From the NCBI RefSeq assembly GCF_020531965.1, contig NZ_JAJAWH010000020.1:1-64000 (forward strand): DNA of 64,000 nt, in the 5' to 3' direction. The position numbers and the translations under genes are program-made. This document shows positions 27,114 through 35,841 of this stretch, piece by piece; within the stretch, counting starts at the first letter, position 1; each line of letters opens with the position of its first letter. Source of the stretch: Pseudorhizobium xiangyangii (GTDB lineage Bacteria; Pseudomonadota; Alphaproteobacteria; Rhizobiales; Rhizobiaceae). The notes below the pieces were generated by a model that was not told the DNA's origin, did not search any database, and saw only the letters and a program-made list of their open reading frames with translations.

Positions 27114-27124
27114 GAAAGCTCCGC

Positions 27125-27153
27125 TCCTCACTCCCTCCCGTGGGGAGGGAGAC
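27125..27153. repeat. GC-rich hairpin repeat, part of a dispersed intergenic element
   Basis: CTCCCTCCC-GTG-GGGAGGGAG (27132-27152 core) in the gap between the isomerase and dehydrogenase genes. A related CTCACCC...GGGGAGGGG motif occurs at 48347-48390; both sit beside copies of the longer repeat listed next. Confidence 0.5.
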
Positions 27154-27216
27154 TGCCGCTCCGCTCGTGCCCTCCATCTGGTCCAGACATGGCCAGGGGC
27201 GCGACGCGGATATTTT

Positions 27217-27255
27217 CTCCCCTTCGTGGGGGAGGTGACCGGCAGGCCAGAGGGG
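27217..27255. repeat. Dispersed intergenic repeat, copy 1
   Basis: This 39-base stretch (CTCCCCTTCGTGGGGGAG followed by GGCAGGCCAGAGGGG) matches, in reverse complement, 48257-48296. Each holds a CTCCCC/GGGGAG hairpin and a conserved GGCAGGCCAGAGGGG tail. It resembles rhizobial intergenic mosaic-type elements and here separates two genes of one apparent operon. Confidence 0.7.
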
Positions 27256-27290
27256 TATCTTCGGAAAACGACATTCAGGGAGAAACGATC

Positions 27291-28463
27291 ATGGCAATCG
27301 AAGGCAAGGACGGTGAGACACGCGAACCGCGCATCCGGCTCGGCATGGTGGGCGGCGGTGCGGGGGCCTTCATCGGAGCCGTTCACCGCATGGCTGCGCG
27401 TCTGGACGACCAGTTCGATCTGGTGGCGGGAGCGCTGTCATCGACGCCGGAAAAGGCGATGGCGTCGGGCCGTGACCTGGGACTCGATCCGGCGCGCACC
27501 TACGGTTCCTACAAGGAGATGGCGATCCGCGAGGCCAAGCTGAAGACCGGCATCGAGGCGGTGTCGATCGTCACGCCGAACCACGTTCACTACGAGGCGG
27601 CAAAGGAATTCCTTCGTCGCGGCATCCACGTGATCTGCGACAAGCCGCTGACCTCGAACCTTGCGGATGCGAAAAAACTGAAGAAGGTGGCGGACGAGAG
27701 TGATGCGCTGTTCATCCTGACCCACAACTATACCGGCTATCCGATGGTGCGGCAGGCGCGGGAGATGATCCAGAACGGCGACCTCGGCATTCTTCGCGTC
27801 GTGCAGGTCGAATATCCGCAGGACTGGCTGACCGAAGCCGTGGAGCAATCCGGCTCCAAGCAGGCCGTATGGCGCACGGACCCTGCGCAGTCGGGTGCCG
27901 GCGGTTCCACCGGCGATATCGGAACCCACGCCTATAACCTCGCCTCGTTCATCACTGGCTTGACGCTGACCAGTCTTGCTGCTGATCTCGACAGCTTTGT
28001 CGAGGGCCGCAGGCTCGATGACAATGCGCATGTCATGCTGCGGTTCGAGGGTGGGGCGAAGGGCATGCTGTGGTGCAGTCAGGTGGCGCCCGGCCACGAG
28101 AATGGCCTGAAGATCCGCGTCTACGGCACCAAGGGCGGCATTGAATGGACGCAGGCCGATCCGAACTATCTGTGGTTTACGCCCTTCGGCGAACCGAAGC
28201 GGCTCATTACCCGCAACGGTGCCGGTGCGGGTGCCGCTGCGGGCCGCGTTTCCCGTATCCCGTCCGGCCATCCGGAAGGATATCTGGAGGCCTTCGCGAC
28301 GATCTACACGGAGGCCGCGCGCGCCATCAATGCGGCCAAGAAGGGCGCCAAAGTCGACAGGGATGTCATCTACCCGACCATCGATGACGGCGTGAAGGGT
28401 GTCGCCTTCGTTGAGGCCTGCGTCGCGTCGTCGAAGAAAAACGGGGCGTGGGTGAAGCTCTGA
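27291..28463 (+). CDS. Gfo/Idh/MocA-family NAD(P)-dependent sugar dehydrogenase
   Basis: A 390-residue oxidoreductase. The Rossmann loop GMVGGGAGAFIG is near residue 18, the family EKP-type motif reads ICDKPLTS, and the catalytic region GGSTGDIGTHAYNLA has the expected Asp and His. It oxidises a sugar or inositol derivative, probably acting in sequence with the TIM-barrel enzyme upstream. ATG 27291 follows a purine-rich GGGAGAAA site. The pairing suggests a pathway working through a keto-sugar intermediate, distinct from the XylA/XylB route. Confidence 0.9.
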   Translation: MAIEGKDGETREPRIRLGMVGGGAGAFIGAVHRMAARLDDQFDLVAGALSSTPEKAMASGRDLGLDPARTYGSYKEMAIREAKLKTGIEAVSIVTPNHVHYEAAKEFLRRGIHVICDKPLTSNLADAKKLKKVADESDALFILTHNYTGYPMVRQAREMIQNGDLGILRVVQVEYPQDWLTEAVEQSGSKQAVWRTDPAQSGAGGSTGDIGTHAYNLASFITGLTLTSLAADLDSFVEGRRLDDNAHVMLRFEGGAKGMLWCSQVAPGHENGLKIRVYGTKGGIEWTQADPNYLWFTPFGEPKRLITRNGAGAGAAAGRVSRIPSGHPEGYLEAFATIYTEAARAINAAKKGAKVDRDVIYPTIDDGVKGVAFVEACVASSKKNGAWVKL

Positions 28464-28622
28464 TCGGCGCACGTCGCGGAGTGTCTTCTTGAGCCAGCAG
28501 TGCTGACTGCCTGGATTCAGGCTGTCAGCGCGTGACGCGCTTGTGCGCTTCATGTTCCGTGCTGATGCCACCGGCATCAACCGGCGACTGGAATTGCCGT
28601 TGGGGGAAATGGCTGAGGGCAC

Positions 28623-28646
28623 ATGGGGCGGCCGATGCCGCCCCAT
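28623..28646 (-). terminator. Hairpin downstream of the doxX-like gene
   Basis: ATGGGGCGGC-CGAT-GCCGCCCCAT, a perfect 10-bp stem 17 bases past the DoxX stop on the minus strand and facing the end of the dehydrogenase gene. It lacks a good T run. Confidence 0.55.
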
Positions 28647-28662
28647 TCCAGTTCTCGATTGC

Positions 28663-29061
28663 TCACGCAGCCTGTTTGTTCTTCATGGCGCGGTCGACGC
28701 TGAACGGGCCGCCGCCGGCAACGAACAGGTAGAGAAAGACGAAGCAGAACAGGATGGATGCCACGCCGCCGTTCTGCGCCGGATAGAAGCCGCGCGGGAA
28801 GTGCCCAATGAAATAGGCGCATGCCATCAGGCCGGAGAGAACGAAGGCGGCAGGGCGGGTCTTGAAACCGATCAGGACGCAGAAGCCCAGGATCAGTTCC
28901 AGCATGCCTGCTATCCAGGAAAGGGATCCGATAGCAGGAACGCTCTCTGCGGCCGGAAAATGCAGGATCTTCTGCGTGCCGTAGCTGAAAAGCACCAGCG
29001 CAGTGACGATGCGTAGGAGGCTGAGGCAATGGGGCTGAAATTCGTTGAGCTTGCTTTGCAT
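28663..29061 (-). CDS. DoxX-family membrane protein
   Basis: A 132-residue protein with four hydrophobic segments (LLRIVTALVLFSYGTQK, WIAGMLELILGFCVLIG, FVLSGLMACAYFIGHF, SILFCFVFLYLFVAG) and the conserved FPRGFYPAQNGG loop of DoxX/DoxD-like proteins. Family members take part in quinone-linked or redox processes at the membrane, but most are uncharacterised. I preferred ATG 29061 because GGAAA lies just ahead; ATG 29073 is four codons upstream. It is a single gene. Confidence 0.85.
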   Translation of the reverse strand: MQSKLNEFQPHCLSLLRIVTALVLFSYGTQKILHFPAAESVPAIGSLSWIAGMLELILGFCVLIGFKTRPAAFVLSGLMACAYFIGHFPRGFYPAQNGGVASILFCFVFLYLFVAGGGPFSVDRAMKNKQAA

Positions 29062-29240
29062 TGGGATTTCCACTGAGTTTGGGAGGGGGTTCCCTTTGCA
29101 TTCTGCGGGTCGGGCTCAGCAATTCACTTTTCGCTGAGCACGCCGTTACTCAGAAGGCACGGCATCTGGATCTCGCTATTGCCGGATGAGCCCCGCACCC
29201 TAGCTACAGGTCGACTTTATTGCAGAAAGGGCGGCAGGGA

Positions 29241-29387
29241 ATGAACAGAAGTGGCCTCTATCTCGTCATTGGAGCTCTCGCGGTCGTGGTGATCGGGCTC
29301 GGCATTTATGTCTATCAGGAGGAATCGAAACCGTCCGGGGTCGAGATAAAGATCGGCGAGGGTGGTGTTTCCGTCGAAGAAAACTGA
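29241..29387 (+). CDS. Small single-pass membrane protein (48 residues)
   Basis: MNRSGLYLVIGALAVVV begins a 48-residue protein: one N-terminal transmembrane helix (about residues 6-24), a short charged linker YQEESKPSG, and an acidic tail VEIKIGEGGVSVEEN. ATG 29241 is preceded by the ribosome site GGCAGGGA and the gene is followed 29 bases later by an intrinsic terminator, which supports it as a real gene. Proteins of this form are common and uncharacterised in Rhizobiaceae. Confidence 0.75.
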   Translation: MNRSGLYLVIGALAVVVIGLGIYVYQEESKPSGVEIKIGEGGVSVEEN

Positions 29388-29415
29388 GCGACGGCCACAT
29401 GGCGATGGATTGCAG

Positions 29416-29440
29416 AAGGGCCGGAAACGGCCCTTTCTTC
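29416..29440 (+). terminator. Intrinsic terminator of the small membrane protein gene
   Basis: AAGGGCCG-GAAA-CGGCCCTT followed by TCTTC: a perfect 8-bp stem with a stable GAAA tetraloop, 29 bases past the stop. Confidence 0.75.
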
Positions 29441-29459
29441 GTTCCGCGTGCTGTTGCAG

Positions 29460-29573
29460 GTGGGCTTCGTCCATGTCGATTACGACACCCGGGAACGGAC
29501 GATCAAGAAAAGCGGCAAATGGTATCAGGCGCCGGCCTCGGGGTTTCCGGAAAGCAATCGCCGGCCAACCTGA
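29460..29573 (+). pseudogene. 3' remnant of a glycoside hydrolase family 1 (beta-glucosidase) gene
   Basis: A 37-residue open stretch beginning VGFVHVDYDTRERTIKKSG resembles the extreme C-terminus of GH1 beta-glucosidases, where a G(L/I)VHVDYETQxRTxKxSxxWY segment precedes the last helix. Nothing upstream matches the rest of a GH1 enzyme; the preceding sequence is the terminator of another gene. I read it as a decayed gene end left by a deletion or rearrangement. The match is short, so a chance likeness cannot be excluded. Confidence 0.5.
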
Positions 29574-29909
29574 TTGCGCCAGTGTTGGGATATTTTTCCC
29601 GAAGATCGCCTTTATGGAAATTTCATTTCTGTTCTTTCCGCTCAGGAAGATGCATTTAGAAAGCATAGGCAAGGCCGAAGCGGCTACAGGAAAGCACGTC
29701 AAAATGTCCGGAAAAGTCTGTATCAAGCGAATGTGTGGCGCCGCAGCCTGATCTGCGTTACAGCGCAGTGCGCCATTTATGGCACGCAAAGGACGCTGTA
29801 AAACTTTGAAGCTGCGCATCGTACTTTCCGAAAATCGATTCCGATTTTCGGGCCGATGCGGTAGTCAGTGCGCCTGACATCCCAGACGTCAATTCCGCGA
29901 GCATTTGAA
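29574..29909. other. Non-coding gap upstream of metN
   Basis: About 336 bases, less GC-rich than the surroundings, with no supported gene. It ends with a palindromic repeat (29825-29860). I looked for a SAM-II or SAM-I riboswitch ahead of metN and did not recognise one. Confidence 0.5.
29825..29860. repeat. Short dispersed palindromic repeat, copy B
   Basis: Contains CCGAAAATCG-ATTC-CGATTTTCGG (29828-29851), a perfect 10-bp inverted repeat, followed by GCCGATGCG. A diverged copy is at 11284-11320. It lies 50 bases upstream of metN. Confidence 0.6.
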
Positions 29910-30995
29910 ATGTCCAATCAAACTACTGCGCCCGCTGCCGGGCCGACCGGCACGATGGTCGCATTCGAGGGGGTCACCAAGCGCTTTGGCGGCGCCAACG
30001 GCCAGCCGGCATTCACCGCCCTCGACGGCGTCGACCTGACCGTCGCCAGGGGTGCCATCACCGGCATCATCGGCCGTTCGGGCGCTGGAAAATCCACTCT
30101 CATTCGCCTCGTCAATGGCCTCGAGAAGGCGTCCTCCGGCCGCGTTGTCGTCGACGATATCGAGGTTGGAGGCTTGTCGGAGACGGGCCTTCGGGATCTC
30201 CGCCGCCAGATCGGCATGATCTTCCAGCATTTCAATCTTCTGTCTTCCCGTACCGCGTTCGACAACGTCGCACTGCCGCTGGAGATCGCCGGCATGAACG
30301 CCAAGGCGATCCGGGATCGCGTCGCGCCGTTGCTGGATCTGGTCGGACTGGGCGACAAGTCGGGCCGCTATCCCGCGGAGCTGTCCGGCGGGCAAAAGCA
30401 GCGTGTCGGCATTGCGCGCGCGCTCGCCACGGAGCCCAAGCTGCTCCTGTCGGACGAAGCCACTTCGGCGCTTGACCCGGAAACAACACAATCGATCCTC
30501 GAGCTTTTGAAGACCATCAATCGCGACCTTGGCCTGACCGTCCTCCTCATCACGCACGAGATGGAAGTGGTGAAGACGATCGCCTCGCAGGTCGCCGTGA
30601 TCGACAAGGGAAAGATCGTCGAAAGCGGCCGGACCTTCGATGTCTTCACCGCGCCGAAGCACGAGACGACGCAGTCGCTTCTGTCCGCGTCGATCGGGGC
30701 GAAGCTGCCGGAATGGATCCGCTCGGACCTGAAGCCGGCGCCAGCGCCGGGAGATCGGGTGCTGGTGCGGTTGGTGTTCTTCGGCGAGACCGCATTCCAG
30801 CCGCTGACGGCGCGACTGGTCGCGGAGATCGGCCCTGACGTCAATATTCTTGCAGGTGCGATCGACGAGGTGGCTGGAGAGCCCTTCGGTTCGCTCGTCG
30901 TTTCCTATTCCGCCGATCCGGGGACCATGGAGCGGGCCAACCGCTTCTACCAGCAGACCGGACTAACCACGGAGGTGCTCGGCTATGGCGCCTGA
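29910..30995 (+). CDS. metN: Methionine ABC transporter ATP-binding protein
   Basis: ATPase of the D/L-methionine importer. The 361-residue protein (ATG 29910, MSNQTT) has Walker [11 protein letters not shown]-loop [10 protein letters not shown], signature LSGGQKQR, Walker [12 protein letters not shown] and a C-terminal NIL domain (about residues 265-345) that binds methionine and inhibits transport. An alternative GTG start at 29868 would add 14 residues; neither start has a strong ribosome site. It overlaps metI by 11 bases. Confidence 0.95.
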   Translation: MSNQTTAPAAGPTGTMVAFEGVTKRFGGANGQPAFTALDGVDLTVARGAITGIIGRSGAGKSTLIRLVNGLEKASSGRVVVDDIEVGGLSETGLRDLRRQIGMIFQHFNLLSSRTAFDNVALPLEIAGMNAKAIRDRVAPLLDLVGLGDKSGRYPAELSGGQKQRVGIARALATEPKLLLSDEATSALDPETTQSILELLKTINRDLGLTVLLITHEMEVVKTIASQVAVIDKGKIVESGRTFDVFTAPKHETTQSLLSASIGAKLPEWIRSDLKPAPAPGDRVLVRLVFFGETAFQPLTARLVAEIGPDVNILAGAIDEVAGEPFGSLVVSYSADPGTMERANRFYQQTGLTTEVLGYGA

Positions 30996-31653
30996 CATGC
31001 TTCTTGCGCTTCTCTGGAAGGCCCTGCTGCAGACCGCACATATGGTCGCTGTCGCGGGCATTATCGGCTCGATCATCGGCCTGCCGATCGGTGTCTTCCT
31101 CGCCACCAGCAACAAGGGCGAGCTTTTCCCCGCGCCCGCTCTCAACAAGATCGTCGGCGCCATCGTCAATGCGGCACGGTCCACGCCGTTCATCATCCTC
31201 GTCGTGGCGATCATCCCGTTCACCCGGCTCATCGCCGGGACGTCGATTGGCACGGCTGCCGCCATCGTGCCGCTCACCATCGCCACCATTCCATTCGTCG
31301 CCCGGCTGATCGAGTCTTCGATCCGCGAGGTGGACAAGGGGTTGATCGAGGCGGCGCGTGCCATGGGTGCCACGCCGCTGCAGATCGTCACCAAGGTTCT
31401 GCTCGCGGAAGCACGGCCCGGTATCGTACTCGGCCTGACGCTGACGCTGGTCAGCCTTGTTGGATATTCGGCCATGGTTGGTGCGGTCGGCGGCGGTGGT
31501 CTGGGCGACCTCGGCATCCGCTACGGCTACCAGCGCTTCATGCCGGAAGTGATGCTTGCCGTCGTCGTCGTGCTGATCGTCGTTGTGCAGGCCATCCAGA
31601 GCGCCGGCGACGGGCTTGCCCGCCGCTTCGACAAACGTACCCGCAAGAACTGA
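30985..31653 (+). CDS. metI: Methionine ABC transporter permease
   Basis: A 222-residue permease with five or six membrane segments and the EAA loop [19 protein letters not shown] that contacts MetN. The [23 protein letters not shown] stretch near the end is characteristic of MetI. Overlap with metN implies coupled translation. Confidence 0.95.
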   Translation: MAPDMLLALLWKALLQTAHMVAVAGIIGSIIGLPIGVFLATSNKGELFPAPALNKIVGAIVNAARSTPFIILVVAIIPFTRLIAGTSIGTAAAIVPLTIATIPFVARLIESSIREVDKGLIEAARAMGATPLQIVTKVLLAEARPGIVLGLTLTLVSLVGYSAMVGAVGGGGLGDLGIRYGYQRFMPEVMLAVVVVLIVVVQAIQSAGDGLARRFDKRTRKN

Positions 31654-31683
31654 ATTTCAGGACACTTCAAGAAGGAGATAACC

Positions 31684-32460
31684 ATGAAGAAGATCATCCT
31701 GGCAGCCGCCATCGCTGCCTTCGCTGCTGGCTCGGCACTTGCCGAAGACATCAAGATTGGCGTCACTCCCGGTCCGCACGCGCAGATCATGGAGAAGGTC
31801 AAGGAAATCGCCGCGACCAAGGGCCTCAACATCGAGATCCTCGAGTTTTCCGACTACGTCGTGCCGAACCAGGCGCTGGCCGATGGTGACCTCAACGCCA
31901 ATGCGTTCCAGCACCAGCCCTATCTCGACAACCAGATTGCCGACCGTGGCTACGATATCGTCAGCGTCGCGCCGAATGTAAACTTCCCGATGGCGGTCTA
32001 TTCCAAGAAGGTGAAGAGCCTCGAGGAACTGCAGGACGGCGCATCCGTCGCCATCCCGAACGATCCGACCAATGGCGGCCGCGCACTCCTGCTGCTCGCC
32101 GACAAGGGTCTCATCAAGGTCGATGAAACCAAGGGCGTCAAGGTCACCATCGCCGATGTGACCGAGAACCCGAAGAACATCCAGCTCGTCGAACTGGACG
32201 CCGCACAGCTGCCGCGCTCGCTGGATGATGTGGATGCATCAGCCATCAACACCAACTACGCTATTGAAGCCGGCATGAACCCGAAGACGGATTCCATCTC
32301 GCTGGAAGGCGAGAAGGCTCCCTACGTCAACGTCATCGCCGTCCGTTCCGAGGACAAGGATGCAGAATGGGTGAAGACGCTGATCGCTTCCTACCACAAT
32401 GACGAGATCAAGGCGTTCATTGCGGAAGAGTTCAAGGGCGCCGTCATCGCCGGCTGGTAA
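31684..32460 (+). CDS. metQ: Methionine-binding protein (NlpA/MetQ family)
   Basis: A 258-residue NlpA-family binding protein with a signal peptide ending SALAED. There is no cysteine at the cleavage site, so unlike E. coli MetQ it is probably a soluble periplasmic protein, not a lipoprotein. Family features include KIGVTPGPHAQIM, NAFQHQPYLD and IPNDPTNGGRALLLL. ATG 31684 follows AGAAGGAG. It is the last gene of metNIQ and is followed by a strong terminator. Confidence 0.94.
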   Translation: MKKIILAAAIAAFAAGSALAEDIKIGVTPGPHAQIMEKVKEIAATKGLNIEILEFSDYVVPNQALADGDLNANAFQHQPYLDNQIADRGYDIVSVAPNVNFPMAVYSKKVKSLEELQDGASVAIPNDPTNGGRALLLLADKGLIKVDETKGVKVTIADVTENPKNIQLVELDAAQLPRSLDDVDASAINTNYAIEAGMNPKTDSISLEGEKAPYVNVIAVRSEDKDAEWVKTLIASYHNDEIKAFIAEEFKGAVIAGW

Positions 32461-32477
32461 TCAGCACTGAGAACATG

Positions 32478-32514
32478 AAAAAAGGCCGCGTTCCTCAAGG
32501 AGCGCGGCCTTTTT
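32478..32514 (+). terminator. Intrinsic terminator of metNIQ (bidirectional)
   Basis: AAAAAAGGCCGCG / hairpin / CGCGGCCTTTTT, between the convergent metQ and trhO genes. The stem includes an inner TTCCT/AGGAG section. Confidence 0.9.
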
Positions 32515-32535
32515 CATAGCTTCCGCCCAATGGCG

Positions 32536-33477
32536 TTACCCGCCGATGTGCTTGAGGCCGCGTTGCCTGGCGAGTGCGATCTGATGCTGCCGCTGACGGT
32601 AGCGGTCCCGGTCGGCCTCAGTGCGCGTGTCGTAGCAATGCGAGCAGGAAACGCCTTCCTCGTAATACCGTGAGGTCACTTCATCCGCGGTGATGGGATT
32701 GCGGCAGGCGTGGCAGAGCTTGTGATTGCCTTCCTTCAGGCCATGCTCGACAGAGACGCGCTCGTCGAAGACGAAGCAGGCGCCTTCCCACAGGCTTTCT
32801 TCGGCCGGCACTTCCTCGAGATATTTCAGGATGCCGCCCTTGAGGTGGTAGACCTCGTCGAAGCCCTGTTCCTTCATGAAGGCTGTCGCCTTCTCGCAGC
32901 GGATGCCGCCGGTGCAGTACATGGCGATCTTCGGCTTGTTGTGCAGGCCGGTATTGTTCTTCACCCAGTCGGGAAACTCGCGGAACGTCTTGGTGTTCGG
33001 ATCGACCGCACCCTTGAAGATGCCGATCGCCGTCTCGTAGTCGTTGCGGGTGTCGATGAGGATCGTTTCCGGGTCGGAGATCAGCGCGTTCCAGTCCCGT
33101 GGATCGACATAGGTGCCGACGATCTTGTTGGGGTCGATGTCCTCGACGCCCATGGTGACGATTTCCTTTTTCAGACGCACCTTCATGCGCAGGAAGGGCA
33201 TCTTGGAGGCGCGGCTTTCTTTATGCTCAAGTGCGGCGAATTCCGGCTGGGCGCGCAGAAAGGCGAGCAGCCCGGCGATCGCGGCATCCGTGCCAGCTAC
33301 CGTGCCGTTGATCCCCTCGCGGGCGATCAGCAGGGTTCCCTTCACGCCGCTCTCGTCGCAGAGCGCCTGCAGGGGCTCGCGGAAAGCCTCATAGCGGCCG
33401 AATTCGGCGAAGTGATACAGCGCCGCGACGCAATAGGTGCCGGCGGCCGGCGAGTTGGTAGCAAGATTGTCGATCAT
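32536..33477 (-). CDS. trhO: tRNA uridine(34) hydroxylase, rhodanese-domain protein
   Basis: TrhO uses O2 to hydroxylate uridine-34 of certain tRNAs, on the way to 5-(carboxy)methoxyuridine. The 313-residue protein has an N-terminal acylphosphatase-like region ([16 protein letters not shown]), a rhodanese domain with the active-site Cys in [13 protein letters not shown], and a C-terminal Cys-rich piece (CHACRNPI...CSHCYDTRT) that could bind a metal. I chose ATG 33477 (MIDNLATN); the frame extends 54 codons upstream into the gap after the CHAD gene. Confidence 0.93.
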   Translation of the reverse strand: MIDNLATNSPAAGTYCVAALYHFAEFGRYEAFREPLQALCDESGVKGTLLIAREGINGTVAGTDAAIAGLLAFLRAQPEFAALEHKESRASKMPFLRMKVRLKKEIVTMGVEDIDPNKIVGTYVDPRDWNALISDPETILIDTRNDYETAIGIFKGAVDPNTKTFREFPDWVKNNTGLHNKPKIAMYCTGGIRCEKATAFMKEQGFDEVYHLKGGILKYLEEVPAEESLWEGACFVFDERVSVEHGLKEGNHKLCHACRNPITADEVTSRYYEEGVSCSHCYDTRTEADRDRYRQRQHQIALARQRGLKHIGG

Positions 33478-33568
33478 GCTTGGGAAATACAACCAGACGC
33501 GAAGCGGCGCAACGCGCTTTCTGTCGCTGCCGATCTGCGTCTGCTGCAATGCCACACCTGTGGGGGTC

Positions 33569-34483
33569 TCACTTGCGGGAGGCAGCCTCCCGCCACAGAA
33601 GCGCGATGCGGGCGGCCTCGGTGTCGGCATCGTCGGCAAAGACCAGTCTTGCCTGCTCGATCGCCTTTTGTCGCAGCGCCTGCTGCCGCGCTATGATTGC
33701 GCCGATCAGCAGCGCGAGCGTATCGCTGTCGCCGAAAAGGTCCGGGTTCTCGTTCACCACCTGGGTCAGGACGCTGAGGTCGTGCTCGTGGCCGAGGATG
33801 TCGACGAGGGTCTTTGCTTCCCTCTGTTTCGCTTTGAGGGCCGAGGGCCAGAGGTCGGAAAGCAGCGAAAGATGCATCCAATAGGTCTGCCCGACCTTGC
33901 GAAGATCGTGAAACGCTTCCGCGTCGGCCCCTTCCTGGCAGGCAACCAGATCGGCGGCTGCCCGCGAAAGTTCCTTCCGCCAGGCCATGGAAAGGCGGCG
34001 GGCCGTCTTGCGTGGACTATCGTCCAGCTCAAGCTCGTGAAGCGCCTCGATTGCTTCCCGGCAGGTCTGAGCCGCAGCGGCCATCTTGGCCGGCAGGTCG
34101 CTCTCCTCCGACGCGATCCGGTCGCGCCGATCGACCAGCGCCTTGGATGCTGAGGCGAGGGCTGCGACTTCTTCCGGCGAGCCTGCCTCCGAGGCGAGAT
34201 AGTTGACGGTCTCCACGAGCGCGGTCGCGTCGCGCACGGTCGAAAGCGTCTTGGCCATGAGCCGGATGCGCTCGTTCTCCGCCTGCCGGAACTTCTTGGC
34301 GTCCGAGTGGGTCAGTCGGTAGAGCGCCCGGACCCGCTTGAACTTCTTGCGCGCGTCATGGATTGCCTCGTGAGGCCCATCCGGCTGCGAATCGAGGAAG
34401 TGGATCGCGTGCTCGAGCTGGCGCTGCGCGACGGAGCGGAACTCGGCCGTGAAGGGGCGATCAGGCCGAATGCGAAAGGCCAT
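33569..34483 (-). CDS. CHAD-domain protein
   Basis: A 304-residue all-helical protein with the conserved basic/His pattern of CHAD domains: [19 protein letters not shown] in the first half and [18 protein letters not shown] in the second. CHAD domains bind polyphosphate. Its first 23 bases overlap the end of the CYTH gene, so the pair is translationally coupled. In E. coli YgiF the CYTH and CHAD domains are one protein; here they are two. Confidence 0.9.
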   Translation of the reverse strand: MAFRIRPDRPFTAEFRSVAQRQLEHAIHFLDSQPDGPHEAIHDARKKFKRVRALYRLTHSDAKKFRQAENERIRLMAKTLSTVRDATALVETVNYLASEAGSPEEVAALASASKALVDRRDRIASEESDLPAKMAAAAQTCREAIEALHELELDDSPRKTARRLSMAWRKELSRAAADLVACQEGADAEAFHDLRKVGQTYWMHLSLLSDLWPSALKAKQREAKTLVDILGHEHDLSVLTQVVNENPDLFGDSDTLALLIGAIIARQQALRQKAIEQARLVFADDADTEAARIALLWREAASRK

Positions 34484-34955
34484 CGCAAAGCTCCCTGCTC
34501 AAGTCTTCCGTTGCCATCACGAGGTTGGAGAAACGGCGGTCGCCCGTGACTTCGCCGCCGACCCAGGAGGGAAGGGGTGGCTGCTGTTCCTCGTGCTGCA
34601 ACTCCACTTCGGCTACAACCAGCCCCTCATAGGCGCCGGCATAGACATCGACTTCCCAGGTGAACCCCTCGTGCATCACCTCGTAGCGGGTCTTTTCGAG
34701 GACTATGCCGAGCGCGCTGCCGATCAGGTCCTTCGCATCCGCCACCGGGATCTCGTATTCGAATTCGTCCCGGCTGATCATCTGGCGGCCGATCTTGATG
34801 GTCAGCGTCGCCCGCCGGTCATCGATCACCCGCACCCGGAGCGATCTATCCTCGACGGCCGCGACATAGGCCTGGACGAAGTCCGACGACGACGTGACCT
34901 CGCCACGCCATCCGTTGGTCTTCACGAGAAACTTCCGCTCAATTTCCTTGGCCAT
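34461..34955 (-). CDS. CYTH-domain (triphosphate tunnel) protein
   Basis: A 164-residue protein beginning MAKEIERKFL, which contains the CYTH signature E-x-E-x-K (Glu4, Glu6, Lys8). Further charged strands (RSLRVRVIDDRRATLTIKIG, WEVDVYAGAYEGLVVAEVE) line the tunnel in this family. Bacterial members are inorganic triphosphatases or adenylate cyclases; with CHAD next to it, polyphosphate or triphosphate hydrolysis is most likely. It is the first gene of the pair. Confidence 0.92.
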   Translation of the reverse strand: MAKEIERKFLVKTNGWRGEVTSSSDFVQAYVAAVEDRSLRVRVIDDRRATLTIKIGRQMISRDEFEYEIPVADAKDLIGSALGIVLEKTRYEVMHEGFTWEVDVYAGAYEGLVVAEVELQHEEQQPPLPSWVGGEVTGDRRFSNLVMATEDLSRELCDGLSHSA

Positions 34956-35106
34956 GAATGTTCCCGTCTCTCATCGGGGGAGAACCTATTGCAAAGACTG
35001 CATTTGGCAAAGGTGCCATCGGTCGCAGGGGTTGATTTTTCCTCGACAAGCAGGACCGAGGGGGGTATTTCCGGCGCATCTTCAATCGTTTGAAACGGAG
35101 AGCCCC

Positions 35107-35745
35107 ATGGCTGGCAAGACTGACAACCTCCTCGCGATCCTCAGGGCTCAGCCGGTCGTGCCGGTGCTCATCGTGGAGGATGCCAGGTCCGCCGTGCCTC
35201 TGGCCCGGGCGCTCGTCGCCGGTGGCCTGAAGGCGATCGAGATCACCATGCGCACGCCTGCCGCGCTCGAGGCCATCAAGGCTGTTGCCGCAGAGGTCGA
35301 AGGCGCCAATGTCGGCGCGGGCACAATTCTTAACTCCAGGGATTTCGACGCGGCCGTGAAAGCCGGATCGACCTTCATCGTCAGCCCCGGCGTCACGCGC
35401 GGCATCCTCGATGCCGCCAAGGCATCCGAGGTTCCGCTTCTGCCCGGTACCGCCAACGCCAGCGACGTCATGGTGCTTCGCGAGGAAGGCATCGACGTCG
35501 TGAAGTTCTTCCCGGCCGAACAGGCTGGCGGCGCTCCCTACCTCAAGGCGCTGTCTTCGCCTCTCGCCGGCACGTTCTTCTGCCCGACCGGCGGTATCTC
35601 GCTGAAGAACGCCCGGGACTACCTGGCGCTGCCGAACGTTATCTGCGTCGGCGGTTCCTGGGTTGCCCCGAAGGAAATGGTCGCGGCCGGCGACTGGGCC
35701 GGCATCACCAAGCTTGCCAGCGAGGCGGCGGCCCTCACGGCCTGA
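35107..35745 (+). CDS. eda: 2-dehydro-3-deoxy-phosphogluconate (KDPG) aldolase
   Basis: Splits KDPG into pyruvate and glyceraldehyde-3-phosphate, the last step of the Entner-Doudoroff pathway, the main hexose route in rhizobia. The 212-residue TIM barrel has the general-base Glu in KAIEITMRTP, the Schiff-base Lys in DVVKFFPAE, and the phosphate-binding CPTGGIS and CVGGSW loops. ATG 35107 follows GGAGAGCC. It may also act on related 2-keto-3-deoxy acids. No edd is next to it. Confidence 0.95.
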   Translation: MAGKTDNLLAILRAQPVVPVLIVEDARSAVPLARALVAGGLKAIEITMRTPAALEAIKAVAAEVEGANVGAGTILNSRDFDAAVKAGSTFIVSPGVTRGILDAAKASEVPLLPGTANASDVMVLREEGIDVVKFFPAEQAGGAPYLKALSSPLAGTFFCPTGGISLKNARDYLALPNVICVGGSWVAPKEMVAAGDWAGITKLASEAAALTA

Positions 35746-35805
35746 CATTTTCGTGACCGGGCGGCGCTAGCTCGTTCACGCCTTTGTATTCCTGCAACCG
35801 GCACC

Positions 35806-35839
35806 CTATCTCCTGCTGAATTCCATCAGCAGGAGATAG
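35806..35839 (+). promoter_or_regulatory. Perfect hairpin sequestering the DUF533 ribosome-binding site
   Basis: CTATCTCCTGCTGA (35806-35819), a six-base loop, then TCAGCAGGAGATAG (35826-35839): a 14-bp stem without mismatches. The AGGAG at 35831-35835 is the only ribosome site for the gene starting at 35842, and it is completely paired. Translation would need the stem to open or be remodelled; it could also act as a partial terminator of eda. Confidence 0.75.
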
Positions 35840-35841
35840 CG

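Noticed and set aside
29574-29909. A SAM riboswitch upstream of metN
   Set aside because: I looked for the conserved SAM-II and SAM-I core segments and did not find them; the gap contains only a palindromic repeat.
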